From positions 1,484,001 to 1,548,000 of the forward strand of contig NZ_CP015381.1 of assembly GCF_001854245.1 (NCBI RefSeq): a stretch of DNA of 64,000 nucleotides. The letters run 5' to 3'. The DNA comes from Desulfococcus multivorans. Lineage in GTDB: Bacteria > Desulfobacterota > Desulfobacteria > Desulfobacterales > Desulfococcaceae. The position numbers were made by a program, and so were the translations under genes. Positions 37,672-47,090 of this stretch are shown here, piece after piece (positions within the stretch are counted from its first letter, which is position 1; each line of letters starts with the position of its first letter). The notes under the pieces are model-generated. The model saw only the letters and a program-made list of their open reading frames with translations. It was not told the DNA's origin and did not search any database.

Positions 37672-38895
37672 ATGCCTGCAACACTGAACCATCTCAAGTA
37701 TTACCGGCTTCCATGGAATTATGCCGACAACGGCATCTCCTGGCTGGAACCCACCACGGAATGCAATCTTCGATGCGAGGGGTGCTACCGTGATCCCCAT
37801 AGCGTCGGTCACAAGTCCCTCGATGCGGTGAGGGCCGAACTCCAAACCTTCAAGGCCTTGCGGAAAAGTGACTGCATGAGCATCGCCGGGGGGGATCCCC
37901 TCGTCTATCCTCATATCGTGGAGCTGGTTAAAATGGTCAGAGAGATGGGGTGGAAGCCGATCATCAACACCAACGGGCTCGCTCTCGACGCGCCGCTTCT
38001 GAAAGCGCTCAAGCGTGCCGGAGTGTTCGGTTTTACATTTCATATCGACACGAGTCAGAAGCGCCCCAGGGTAACGGCCGAAACAGAAACCGAACTCAAC
38101 GCCCTTCGGTTTCGGTATGCGCGAATGCTGGCCGAAGAGGGCGGGCTGTCGTGCTCCTTCAACGCTACGGTGTCGGAAAAGACGGTTCACGAAATTCCCG
38201 GTCTGGTCGAGTGGGCGCGCCGACATGCCGACATCGTCCATACGATGGTGTTCATTTTGTTTCGTTCACCGGGATTGAGCGGTGATTTCGAATATTATGC
38301 AGGGGGCCGCAGGATCGATTTCAACGAGACCTACAAGGAAACGGAATGGGCCGGCCAAAAAATCCTCATGGCAGAGGATATCGTCGAAAAGATCCGGGAG
38401 GCCGAGCCCGCCTATGAACCGTGCGCCTATCTCAACGGCACCGCCGATCCAAGCTCTTTTAAATGGCTTCTGGCCAATCGGATCGTCTTCAACGGCGAGA
38501 CCATGGGATATGTTTCCCCAAAGTTCATGGAGATGATTCAGACCGGCTATCATCTGTTCGCCGGGAAGTACTTGTCATATGCCCAGCCGCGAAGCACCTC
38601 ACGGGGAAAGTCGGCGGCATTTTTCATGGGGCTATTTGACCATGGAATGCGCCGCATTGCCGGGAATCTTTTGAATCGGATTTCCCGGAAGCCTTCCCAC
38701 GCCCTCAGGCCGGCCCATATTCAGAGCATCATGATTATTCAGCCGGTAAACATGTTGGCTGACGGCCGGCAGGACATGTGCGACAGCTGCCCCGACATCA
38801 CTGTCCATGATGGAAAACTGGTCTGGAGTTGCCGTTTGGAAGAGATGAACCGGTTCGGCACGTTCGTCCAGTCGGTTCCCAGGAAGAGGTCCTGA
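37672..38895 (+). CDS. Radical SAM protein with a second Cys cluster
   Basis: 407 residues. The 4Fe-4S motif C31-x3-C35-x2-C38 (CNLRCEGC) and the GGDPLVYPHI and INTNGLAL elements identify a radical SAM barrel. The C-terminus has a further cluster, DMCDSCPDITVHDG then SCRLEE, that could hold another iron-sulfur cluster or metal. Distant relatives transform lipids and alcohol side chains, but I cannot name a substrate. The ATG at 37672 has GGAG 8 nt upstream. It follows the sulfotransferase pseudogene by 31 bp and faces the lipid kinase gene tail-to-tail. Confidence 0.8.
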   Translation: MPATLNHLKYYRLPWNYADNGISWLEPTTECNLRCEGCYRDPHSVGHKSLDAVRAELQTFKALRKSDCMSIAGGDPLVYPHIVELVKMVREMGWKPIINTNGLALDAPLLKALKRAGVFGFTFHIDTSQKRPRVTAETETELNALRFRYARMLAEEGGLSCSFNATVSEKTVHEIPGLVEWARRHADIVHTMVFILFRSPGLSGDFEYYAGGRRIDFNETYKETEWAGQKILMAEDIVEKIREAEPAYEPCAYLNGTADPSSFKWLLANRIVFNGETMGYVSPKFMEMIQTGYHLFAGKYLSYAQPRSTSRGKSAAFFMGLFDHGMRRIAGNLLNRISRKPSHALRPAHIQSIMIIQPVNMLADGRQDMCDSCPDITVHDGKLVWSCRLEEMNRFGTFVQSVPRKRS

Positions 38896-38899
38896 CGCA

Positions 38900-39856
38900 T
38901 TACAGCCGAAGAAACGTTGCGGTTCCGCCAAGATCGACGATGATGGATTCAGGGTGCGATTCGGTCCGGTAGCATTCGCCGTCGAGGATGAATCCGCTGT
39001 CCATGGTCAACTGTATACGATGGGCGTTGCGGCTGGAATACCCGTTTTCCGGCGTACCCCAGGGGGTGGTCCGGCCTCGGGCGAGGTAGGGAAGGGCACG
39101 CAGAAAATGGCGCGGCCGGGCATTCATGGCGGTGAAGTGGAGAGGTGCGTTCTCTTTGCCCCAATGGGGACGCAAACCGAGGAACAGCCGTTCGAGGGTG
39201 CTGATGTAAATCAGAAGATACTCGCTCTGCTGGGGGGGATCCTGATCAACGCGGACGGTGACGGTGACCGGCTTTAGAATCCGGGTATCGCGGCGGACGG
39301 CTGCCAGCAGAAACCGGGCCAGCGTCAGGCTGGGTGCGATCTCGCCGTGAAGGCCCAGTGCATGGATATGGCGTTTGCAGTATTCGATTCCCTGGTATAC
39401 GGCAGCCGCCCCGAATATGAGTCCGTAGCGGGGATTCCGGTCGGATGCCGTCCGAACCCGCAGCACCGGTCGCTTTTGGATGGAGAAGCGCTGGGCCGGC
39501 GCCTCCAGCCAATCCAACAACCGTCGAAGCCCGCGGTCACGGGAGCCTCTCAGACCGACGTCTTCGGCGATAACGCTGTCCGTGCCTGAGCGAAGCACGG
39601 CCAGAAGCGGCGGCGAGGCGTAATGACGGTCCCGAAAGAGCGCCGTCAATACCGCCTGGATGGTACCGTCCCCGCCGTTGACAGCGATGACGTCCACGTT
39701 TTTATCGGCAAAGACCGACACGACGGCAGCGGCATCATCCGGATTTTGTGCTTCCCGGTGGAGCACTTCCGGTCGGCGCGCCAGGAGTGCTTCAATGGCC
39801 GCCAGCCCTTTTCGATTTCCGCCGCTGAGCGGATTGCTGATAATTCCAAGACGCAA
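38900..39856 (-). CDS. LCB5/diacylglycerol-kinase-type lipid kinase
   Basis: 318 residues. The DAGK catalytic signature VNGGDGTIQAVLTAL is near residue 59, after the opening LGIISNPLSGGNRKG. The C-terminal beta domain ends FILDGECYRTE, usual for YegS/LCB5 members. Substrates in the family include diacylglycerol, sphingosine and ceramide, so with the ceramide island close by a sphingoid or ceramide kinase is plausible; undecaprenol or DAG cannot be excluded. Translation starts at TTG, chosen for the strong GGGGAGG 5 nt upstream. Confidence 0.75.
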   Translation of the reverse strand: MRLGIISNPLSGGNRKGLAAIEALLARRPEVLHREAQNPDDAAAVVSVFADKNVDVIAVNGGDGTIQAVLTALFRDRHYASPPLLAVLRSGTDSVIAEDVGLRGSRDRGLRRLLDWLEAPAQRFSIQKRPVLRVRTASDRNPRYGLIFGAAAVYQGIEYCKRHIHALGLHGEIAPSLTLARFLLAAVRRDTRILKPVTVTVRVDQDPPQQSEYLLIYISTLERLFLGLRPHWGKENAPLHFTAMNARPRHFLRALPYLARGRTTPWGTPENGYSSRNAHRIQLTMDSGFILDGECYRTESHPESIIVDLGGTATFLRL

Positions 39857-40014
39857 GTCGGCCTCCCCATGATCCCCAGGTTGACGATTCAGTCGAATAT
39901 CCCGCCGTCTGATCCGGCGTTGTCCGGACGCGACTGGATGGGGTTTATTTAAACGGCGAAGGGAAATGCGTCAACGACAAACATAGTTTTCCGAGCCGCT
40001 GGAAGGGAAGAAGC

Positions 40015-40968
40015 ATGTCCATGGTCCAAAAATTTTACAGGATAGCGAACGGCGTTTTCAGCAGTGGGATCACGTCTTTCATCTGGCATACCGCCGGATG
40101 CATTGGTGCCCTGCCGGATTACATCCGCATCAACACCGGCAGAATGTTAGGTCGCATCATCCTGAGGTGTGATTCGCGTCACAGGCGGATTGCCTTTAAA
40201 AATCTGCTGTCGGCTTATGGTGATGCGATGTCGGATGCTGAAATTCTGTCCCTTTGCCGAAAGGTATTTGAAAATCTGGGGCTTGTTTTCATGGAAGTCT
40301 GCTGGTCTCTGACGAAAGATCAGCCGGCGCTGTTTCGCCATTTCCGGATCGAAGGACGACATCATATGCGGGAGGCCCACAAGAAAGGAAAGGGCGTTCT
40401 GGTCCTCACAGCGCATTTTGGAAACTGGGAGCTTTTAACCGTCATCGGTGCCTTATTGGGATATCCATTCAGAATCGTATACCGCCCCATGGATTTTTCT
40501 CCCCTGGAGAACGTCGTCATCCGGTTGAGAACCCGTTTCGGCGGCGACATGATTCCCAAGAAAAAAGGGTTTCGCAAGATATTGAACAGCTTGGGACGCA
40601 ACGAACTGGTGGGGTTGTTGATGGATCAGAATGTCGCGTGCCGGGAAGGGGTGTTTATCCCGTTCTTCAACATGCCGGCATGTACGAACAAGGGGCTGGC
40701 GCTGCTGGCGCTGAAAACCGGCGCGCCCGTGATTCCTCTGTTTCTGAGACGGGATGAAAATGGGTACACGGCAGAGATATGGCCGGAAATTCCGCTGACG
40801 CGAACGGGTGATAAGATAAAGGATATCGAAATCAACACCGAGGCATACACCAGGGCAATCGAAGAAATCGTACGACAATACCCGGACCAATGGTTTGGAT
40901 GGTTGCACAGACGATGGAATACGCGTCCATTCTGCGAACTGCCCCTGCAGAAACCATCCGATCATTGA
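40015..40968 (+). CDS. LpxL/HtrB-type lipid A acyltransferase
   Basis: 317 residues of the lysophospholipid acyltransferase family. The catalytic H-x4-E is H134-E139 in TAHFGNWEL. The later LMDQNVACREGVFIPFF and YPDQWFGWLHRRW are signature blocks. It places a secondary acyl chain on Kdo2-lipid A in the inner membrane in known members. GGAAGG precedes the ATG. The GT39-like gene begins 3 nt after its stop, and this run continues through the WaaP-like gene, so it heads an LPS operon. Confidence 0.85.
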   Translation: MSMVQKFYRIANGVFSSGITSFIWHTAGCIGALPDYIRINTGRMLGRIILRCDSRHRRIAFKNLLSAYGDAMSDAEILSLCRKVFENLGLVFMEVCWSLTKDQPALFRHFRIEGRHHMREAHKKGKGVLVLTAHFGNWELLTVIGALLGYPFRIVYRPMDFSPLENVVIRLRTRFGGDMIPKKKGFRKILNSLGRNELVGLLMDQNVACREGVFIPFFNMPACTNKGLALLALKTGAPVIPLFLRRDENGYTAEIWPEIPLTRTGDKIKDIEINTEAYTRAIEEIVRQYPDQWFGWLHRRWNTRPFCELPLQKPSDH

Positions 40969-40971
40969 AAT

Positions 40972-42594
40972 ATGGCCACTTTCAATATCGATTCCGCTAC
41001 CATGAATTCCGGACGCCTTGTGCCGTTGTCGCCGGATAGGCCTTCAGTGCATCGTCCGTCCATGATGGGATTCCTGGCACTCTTTGCGGGGCTTCTCGCT
41101 CGCGCCTATCTCTACTGGATGGATCCTCTGATCAGTTCGGACGGCTTTTTATATGTACAGCAGGCGCGAGCCCTTTACTTCAGAGACTTTGACCAACTGC
41201 TCTCCTGCTATGACAACGTGTCCTGTTATCCTGTTTTTGTGGCCGCTGCCTTCTCTTTGTTTGGAGAGTGGGTGATTGCCGGACAAATGACCTCTCTTTT
41301 TTTCGGGACGCTCTCGCTGTTGCCGTTATACTGGATACTGAGACGATTTTTTGTCGAACCCACTGCATCGATAACCCTTCTCATATTTGCGCTGCTGCCG
41401 GTTTTTGTATGGTTGAGCCGGGATGTTTTAAGAGACCCCACCTACTGGTGTTTTTCTCTTTTTGGGCTATACTTCTTTTTGCGACATATCGAACATCGAA
41501 GACCAATGGGGTTATTCATCAGCAGTATCTGCTTTTTGATGGGTGCATGGGCTCGAATCGAGGGATGCCTTTTTATATTGGCGAGTGCCTGTTATCTCAT
41601 ATTTTCATGTCGACCTGAAAAATGGCGGGATCTTTTTATTTTTTTCAGCCCTTATATTGTTGCCGCAGCGGCCGGTATACTGTATTCTCAGGTAGCGGGC
41701 ATCGAGACGATGGATGTGTTGAAACCCGAACGGCTTCTGACGCGTCCCGGGGAGTTTTTGTCAAAATATCGAGAAATCAGAGATCATCTTACAGCGTTGG
41801 TTCGTGAAAATCCAACGCCCATAAGCCCCTATTTTTTCGACTGGGTGCGACACCTGGTCTGGTTCCTGCCGTTCGCCATCCTGATGGTCCAGATTACAGA
41901 GACCCTTTTCTATCTGTTTTTCATCATTCTGATTTCGGGAATAGTTGTCTGGCGTCATGAGATTTTGCGGGATCGACGGCTCATTTTTCTTGCTGCGCTG
42001 TCCATTGCCGCCCTGATGGTGCTGTACATGCAGATTGTCTATAATTGGTCCATGACCGACCGCTTTATAGCCTTGTTTCTTTTTCCGGCCTTCGTGTTTC
42101 TGGGTGCGGGGGTTTCCTGTTCGGCATCGGCGTTGAGCACGTATTTCAAGCTGACGCCTAAAAAGGCACACATCCTGATGTGTGTTATTGTTCTTGCGGT
42201 ATTCGTTCCCAAGATCCTGCGTGCCAATTATGACACGGAAAAGTTGATATTCTCCGAGATCGGTGAATTCATTGCACAAAAAGAGAAAAATCAAAGAGTG
42301 GTTTCCGTTGCAGGAAATTTTAAGGAACTTCGCGCCGTCCATTTTTATGCCAACCGGAATTATCCGGGAGCGCCTTGTTTTGAGGACGGCATCAGTATTT
42401 TGAAGCAATCCGATAGAGCGTCTCTCGTCTTTGTGCTGTCACACGGATTTGATTATTTTGTGTGGAACGAAAAGGCCTGGCAAAATGGTTATCCTGAAAC
42501 ACTGCTGCCCGAAAGACAGGGGCAATTCCAGAAACTGAGGCAGTGGTCCTCGGCGCGCGAGGGGGATTTGATCCTTTATGAGGTGAGGCAATGA
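40972..42594 (+). CDS. GT39-like membrane glycosyltransferase
   Basis: 540 residues, polytopic, with about ten hydrophobic segments. The N-terminal DPLISSDGFLYVQQARAL and VFVWLSRDVLRDPTYW resemble the acidic catalytic site of PMT/ArnT GT-C enzymes that use polyprenyl-linked sugar donors. The C-terminal ~130 residues are soluble. Sits in the LPS group: 3 nt after the acyltransferase and overlapping the GT4 gene by 4 nt (ATGA). Substrate unknown. Its AT content is higher than the upstream genes. Confidence 0.75.
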   Translation: MATFNIDSATMNSGRLVPLSPDRPSVHRPSMMGFLALFAGLLARAYLYWMDPLISSDGFLYVQQARALYFRDFDQLLSCYDNVSCYPVFVAAAFSLFGEWVIAGQMTSLFFGTLSLLPLYWILRRFFVEPTASITLLIFALLPVFVWLSRDVLRDPTYWCFSLFGLYFFLRHIEHRRPMGLFISSICFLMGAWARIEGCLFILASACYLIFSCRPEKWRDLFIFFSPYIVAAAAGILYSQVAGIETMDVLKPERLLTRPGEFLSKYREIRDHLTALVRENPTPISPYFFDWVRHLVWFLPFAILMVQITETLFYLFFIILISGIVVWRHEILRDRRLIFLAALSIAALMVLYMQIVYNWSMTDRFIALFLFPAFVFLGAGVSCSASALSTYFKLTPKKAHILMCVIVLAVFVPKILRANYDTEKLIFSEIGEFIAQKEKNQRVVSVAGNFKELRAVHFYANRNYPGAPCFEDGISILKQSDRASLVFVLSHGFDYFVWNEKAWQNGYPETLLPERQGQFQKLRQWSSAREGDLILYEVRQ

Positions 42595-43721
42595 AAATCG
42601 GTCTGGTATGTCGCCGGTTTGTTTTCAATGGCGGAGGGCTCGAGAAATATACCATTGACCTCAGCCGGTCTTTGATGGAACTGAGGCATGAAGTCCATGT
42701 TTTTGCCGCCGAATGGAACGATATTCCAGGCGTGGTCTTTCATCGCGTACCGATGATCCCTTTCTCGTCGCCTGTCAAAAATCTCAGCTTCGGGATGATG
42801 GCTGCCAAAATCAGCGGTCAGGTGGCCTTGGATGTCCTGCAGAGCATGGAAAGAATATGGCAGCAGGATATTTTCAGGGCATCCGACGGTATCAATCCGG
42901 TTCAGATGCTGCAGAAATATCCCAATCCATGGGTGCGACGATTCAAGTCCGCCGGACCGCGTCGCAGGATACTGGCGTTGCTTGAAAATCGGATTTTCCT
43001 GAAAGGGGGATGTCGATTTGTGGTGACGAATTCCAGACTGGTCAGAAACCAGATCACGGCATACTACAATGTTCCGCCGGAGAAGATACATGTCATTTAC
43101 AACAGTGTGGACAGGAACAGGTTTTCTCCTGAAAACAGAGCCGACTCCCGCCGGAAAATCAGGAATCGTCACGGTATCGATCCTCAAAAACGAATTGTTT
43201 TTTTTGCAGGCAATAATTTCAGATTGAAAGGGCTTCAAATGCTGTTTGAAGCCGTTGCCGTCCTGGGGCAAAAGGATGTCTGCGTTATGGTCGCAGGCGG
43301 CGACCCGGTAAAGGTCTACGAAAAAAGATTGGAAAAACTGGGTATTCGGGATCAGGTAATATTTTTGGGGAGGGTTTCGGATCCTGAACACTACTACCGT
43401 GCCGCGGATATCTTTGTACTGCCGACCCGATATGATGCATTCGCCAATGTCTGTCTGGAGGCTCTGGCTTGCGGCACCCCGGTTATCACCACACAAAGCA
43501 ACGGCGCTGCCGAGATTATAAAGGACGACATGACCGGATATGTACTCAAGACGTGGGAAGCCCGTGAACTCGCATATCGTCTGAAGGTGTTCATGACCCG
43601 TGACGATAGAAAATGGATGAGTGAACAGGCGGCTTCGGCTGCGGCGCGGTTTACTTCCGAACGATCCATGGATCGACTGATTCAGCTTTATCATCACGTT
43701 CGCGAGGCAAAAAGAGGATGA
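42591..43721 (+). CDS. Glycosyltransferase family 4 (LPS core type)
   Basis: 376 residues of the GT-B retaining type. Opening IGLVCRRFVFNGGGLEKYT contains the glycine-rich N-domain loop; the C-domain has VFFAGNNFRLKGLQML and the donor-binding FVLPTRYDAFANVCLEALA, with the EX7E-type pair. This resembles WaaG. Overlaps neighbours by 4 nt on both sides (ATGA), so the four genes are translated together. Confidence 0.88.
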   Translation: MKIGLVCRRFVFNGGGLEKYTIDLSRSLMELRHEVHVFAAEWNDIPGVVFHRVPMIPFSSPVKNLSFGMMAAKISGQVALDVLQSMERIWQQDIFRASDGINPVQMLQKYPNPWVRRFKSAGPRRRILALLENRIFLKGGCRFVVTNSRLVRNQITAYYNVPPEKIHVIYNSVDRNRFSPENRADSRRKIRNRHGIDPQKRIVFFAGNNFRLKGLQMLFEAVAVLGQKDVCVMVAGGDPVKVYEKRLEKLGIRDQVIFLGRVSDPEHYYRAADIFVLPTRYDAFANVCLEALACGTPVITTQSNGAAEIIKDDMTGYVLKTWEARELAYRLKVFMTRDDRKWMSEQAASAAARFTSERSMDRLIQLYHHVREAKRG

Positions 43722-44635
43722 CACCGGAAAAAGCGCCTGTCACACGAATGTATTCCCGCGGGATCATCATTAATCAAAACTATCAGGATATCCTTGAGAA
43801 AACCAATCTTGCGGGTTTTGATGACCTCTACAATTATCCTTTTGGTAAAACCTTGAAGCGTATTCCTGAAAGGCGGGTCATTCGTTTTGAACTCCCCTGG
43901 CAAGGGCGTAGGCGTGTATTTTATCTCAAGCGCCATGAAACGGAATCCCCGGACATCGGGGCGCTGGCGCGCATCGGCATCAGGCGTGCGGGGGCTTCAT
44001 CGGGTATGACGGAATTTGAAAATCTCTGTGATTTTCGACAACACGGTCTGGCAACCGTCACCCCGGTCGCGGCAGGTGAACGCCGGGTCGGGATGTTTAA
44101 ATATCGATCCTTTCTGGTCACGGAAAGTTTTGAGCCCTATATCGCGCTTGAGCAGTTGATGGAATTGCATCCGAATCGATTGCGGGGCGAAACGGGAAGC
44201 CACTATAAGCGTAAGCTGATCGAGGCCGTTGCCAAAACCGCCCGTCGCATGCATGAGGCCGGCGCCAATCACCGGGATTTCAATGCCACGCATGTTCTGG
44301 TCGGCCCTGAAGCCGCAGACGGCCTGCCGAAAATAGCCTTGTTCGATCTTCAACGCGTCGACCGCCGCCGATGGCAACGGTTTCGATGGATGGTCAAAAC
44401 CCTTGCGGAACTGAACTACACCCTTCCTGAAACGCTCTTTTCAAAGGAAGACCGGCTGAAATTGTTGATGGACTACAAAGGCGTGAATCGACTCTCGCTC
44501 TGGAGCCGGTTTCAACTTTGCTGGATCATGAAAAAAATCGAGCGCATCCGTCGTCACACCCTAAAAAATCGGATTCGGCGCGAAAAGGCCGGTCATCAGG
44601 AGGGAAAGTCGGCCAAGGACGGCACGGCTCTATGA
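43718..44635 (+). CDS. LPS core kinase, InaA/WaaP family
   Basis: 305 residues of the protein-kinase-like WaaP/InaA fold. Residues about 185-215 read HEAGANHRDFNATHVLVG (catalytic-loop HRD...N) followed by ALFDLQRVDRRRW, the metal-binding D. Family members phosphorylate heptose or Kdo of the LPS inner core. It ends the operon begun by the acyltransferase gene. Rich in Lys and Arg at the C-terminus. Convergent with the GT2 gene across a MITE copy. Confidence 0.82.
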   Translation: MTPEKAPVTRMYSRGIIINQNYQDILEKTNLAGFDDLYNYPFGKTLKRIPERRVIRFELPWQGRRRVFYLKRHETESPDIGALARIGIRRAGASSGMTEFENLCDFRQHGLATVTPVAAGERRVGMFKYRSFLVTESFEPYIALEQLMELHPNRLRGETGSHYKRKLIEAVAKTARRMHEAGANHRDFNATHVLVGPEAADGLPKIALFDLQRVDRRRWQRFRWMVKTLAELNYTLPETLFSKEDRLKLLMDYKGVNRLSLWSRFQLCWIMKKIERIRRHTLKNRIRREKAGHQEGKSAKDGTAL

Positions 44636-44671
44636 TCGCCCCGGCAATCGGGATGTTGAATTTTTACAGAA

Positions 44672-44730
44672 TTCAACTTTCGACTTTCATGATGTTGACC
44701 GGCACCGGCCTATGAAAGTCGAAAGTTGAG
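44672..44730 (+). mobile_element. MITE copy D (shortest copy)
   Basis: 59 bp, perfect 18-19 bp arms TTCAACTTTCGACTTTCAT and complement around a 21-bp core. Flanked by the 7-bp direct repeat TACAGAA at 44665-44671 and 44731-44737. It lies between convergent genes, where its hairpin could also end transcription in both directions. Confidence 0.9.
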
Positions 44731-44773
44731 TACAGAATCTTCAATGCGGCAGCACTCGATGAAGGGCTTCTTG

Positions 44774-45688
44774 TTATCGCTCATACCGATGGCGGATATC
44801 TTGAAGATAGGCGGCCAGGTACCTTCTGCGGAACTTTTTCTTGTCCCGGATGTACCCCATCCTTGCCGCTTTTGTGTAAAAAGAGCGAAACGCTTTGTAT
44901 TTATGAGATTTATAGAGCGCCCGAAGTGCTTCTTCTACATCGGAACAGATAAATGATCGTAAATCCGATGCGCTCAACTGCGTCATCAGAACTGGAGAAT
45001 CGGCGATGATGCTCGAGAAGAGCATACCCTGATCGATGATTTGCCGGTAGTCGTTTCTCGCCCGCTTTTCGCCGCAAACATTGCGGACGGTTCCGATTTC
45101 CTCCCCGCAATACCTGAAGGGGTGTCGATGCAGAAGCCGTATCAGCAGTTCGATATCCTCCTTATTGCGCAGCCGTGGATTGTACATCCCCGTGTGTAAG
45201 AACACATCCCTGTCGATCAGGAATCCGTTATTGTGGCACCAACTCTTGTTCTCAAGGTATTGTGAAAGGCGTAATTCATCTCCCCGATTTTTTTCACGCA
45301 GCAGCGGATGATGCGTCGATCTCACGGGTTTCAAAAGCCCAAAGGACGCCGTAATTTCCCCGGGTCTCTCGTTCAACAGGGACACTCTTGACGCAACAGC
45401 ATTGGGTTCCAGCATATCATCGGAGTCGAGGAAACAGATGCAGTCGCTGCGGCTTGCTTCCACACCGATGTTTCTGCAGGCGGATGGTCCGCGATTGATC
45501 TTTTGAACAACGATCCGGATCCGTTGAGCATAGATCTCCCGAAGCCGTTCCGCCGTATTGTCGCTGGAGGCATCGTCAACAATGATACAATGCGTTCGGG
45601 TATACGTTTGCGCCAATACGGAGTCAACAGCCGAGCAGATAAACGGCCATCGGTTGAAGGTCGGGATGATTACCGTCACACTTTTCAT
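44774..45688 (-). CDS. Glycosyltransferase family 2
   Basis: 304 residues of GT-A type. N-terminal VTVIIPTFNRWPFICSAVDS and IIVDDASSDNTAE, then CICFLDSDDML with the metal-binding DxD, identify the family. The C-terminal third is basic. Its ATG follows immediately after the stop of the GT9 gene, so they share a message. Likely adds a sugar to LPS core or another surface glycan. Confidence 0.88.
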   Translation of the reverse strand: MKSVTVIIPTFNRWPFICSAVDSVLAQTYTRTHCIIVDDASSDNTAERLREIYAQRIRIVVQKINRGPSACRNIGVEASRSDCICFLDSDDMLEPNAVASRVSLLNERPGEITASFGLLKPVRSTHHPLLREKNRGDELRLSQYLENKSWCHNNGFLIDRDVFLHTGMYNPRLRNKEDIELLIRLLHRHPFRYCGEEIGTVRNVCGEKRARNDYRQIIDQGMLFSSIIADSPVLMTQLSASDLRSFICSDVEEALRALYKSHKYKAFRSFYTKAARMGYIRDKKKFRRRYLAAYLQDIRHRYER

Positions 45689-46780
45689 TTACGACTCCTG
45701 CAGTTGTTCAATGATGCTTTTCACCGCGGCCCAGACACGGTCGACCGTTATCACGTTCATGCAGTAGTCGGAGCCGTGGGGGCAGTCTGGACGCGAGTGG
45801 CCGCAGGGTCGGCAAGGGAAGACCGCTGCAATGGCGATGTCATGGCGTCGTCTTGGGCGCCAGGCTTCCCATTGGGTGGGACCGAAAAGGGATACGCTGG
45901 GCGTGTTGACGGCAGTTGCGATGTGGATGGGAGATGAATCGTTGCCGATAAGAATGCCGGCCTGTCGAATCAATGCCGGCAGATCCGCCAACGGAAGACG
46001 TCCTGCCGTGTTGACACACGGGGCGGTCATGAGATTTTCAATCCTGCGGCATGTTTTCGCATCTTTCGAACCTCCGGAAAGCACAACCTGAAGGTTCAGG
46101 CTTTGGAACAGACGATCCCCGATTTCGGCAAATCGTTCCTCCGGCCAACGCTTATACCAACGTCTGGCGCCAGGATGAATTACGGCGTAGGGCGCATCCA
46201 GCCGCATCCCGGCTTGCTTGAGCCGCTGCATGACAATGCCGATGCGATCTGCGGAGACCGGCAGTCTGGGGTGTGGGGATGCATGATGAAATCCCAGAAG
46301 TTCTCCCATAGACAGATGGTGATCGACGGTATGGACCTGTCCGAAATAGTACGGGACCGTGTGGGTATAGACCAGATTTTTCGGAAAAATCGCACCGTCA
46401 TATCCCAGACGGTAACGGGCGCCGCTCAATATCGTGATAAGTGCCGAACGATCGTTTCGGGTCAGATCGATGACCAACTGAAACCGGTTTTGGATCAATC
46501 GCCGCAAAAAGCGAAAGAGATATCCAAGCGATCTGTTGGTCCGCCCATAATCGAAGACATGAACCTGATACAGGCTCGGATGATCCACAACGATATCTTC
46601 AACGCTTTTATTGACCAGCAAATGAATTCTGGCGTGGGGAATGTGAGCTTTTATGGCGTCGATGAGGGGCGTGACGAGAACGGTATCACCGATATACCGC
46701 ATCTTGATGAGGAGGATATCCCGTATCTTTCGTTTTTGGCGAGGCGATATCGGATCCGTTTTTTGAAAAAGATGGGCCAT
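45689..46780 (-). CDS. Glycosyltransferase family 9 (heptosyltransferase type)
   Basis: 363 residues. The opening IRDILLIKMRYIGDTVLVTPLI and the donor-site VIHPGARRWYKRWPEERFAEIG plus IGNDSSPIHIATAV are the standard GT9 markers seen in WaaC/WaaF. The C-terminus carries a Cys-rich patch, FPCRPCGHSRPDCPHGSDYC, also found in related heptosyltransferases. First gene of the two-gene minus-strand unit. Confidence 0.88.
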   Translation of the reverse strand: MAHLFQKTDPISPRQKRKIRDILLIKMRYIGDTVLVTPLIDAIKAHIPHARIHLLVNKSVEDIVVDHPSLYQVHVFDYGRTNRSLGYLFRFLRRLIQNRFQLVIDLTRNDRSALITILSGARYRLGYDGAIFPKNLVYTHTVPYYFGQVHTVDHHLSMGELLGFHHASPHPRLPVSADRIGIVMQRLKQAGMRLDAPYAVIHPGARRWYKRWPEERFAEIGDRLFQSLNLQVVLSGGSKDAKTCRRIENLMTAPCVNTAGRLPLADLPALIRQAGILIGNDSSPIHIATAVNTPSVSLFGPTQWEAWRPRRRHDIAIAAVFPCRPCGHSRPDCPHGSDYCMNVITVDRVWAAVKSIIEQLQES

Positions 46781-47090
46781 ATATTAGCAATATATACCAC
46801 ACGATTCGTCATCAGGATGCAACAAACGAAAAAAAGATTCCCGGTTTCCGAATTCTTTTTTGAGCCGCCTTTCCGGTTTTCGTCTGTTGAGGTATTGCAT
46901 GCCCTGATTTGAAAAGCTCACTGTTTTGGTGGGGTTTGTTAACCGGCTTGCGGGCAATCGTCAAGGAAAATATCGAACTGCTCTGCAAAACCGGTCCGCA
47001 AAAGATTGATTAATCGAGTGAATGGGTTATAATAATTTGTTTGGTAAGGTTTGGTTTTGGTCTCTCGTTCAGTTTTCGAAAAGGACATCC
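46781..47090. other. AT-rich intergenic region between divergent genes
   Basis: 310 bp between the GT9 gene (minus) and the EEP hydrolase (plus). Besides the plus-strand promoter at 47006-47033, no gene, repeat or RNA element is seen. A minus-strand TATATATT lies near 46790 but lacks a well-spaced -35. Confidence 0.55.
47006..47033 (+). promoter_or_regulatory. Candidate sigma70 promoter for the EEP-M18 operon
   Basis: TTGATT at 47006-47011, 16-bp spacer, consensus TATAAT at 47028-47033. The ribosome-binding site AAGGA and ATG follow at 47080-47091, giving a leader of about 50 nt. Confidence 0.5.

Noticed and set aside
42576-43724. Minus-strand frame opposite the GT4 gene
   Set aside because: The plus-strand GT4 has full family signatures and 4-nt overlaps with both neighbours, so the antisense frame is a shadow.
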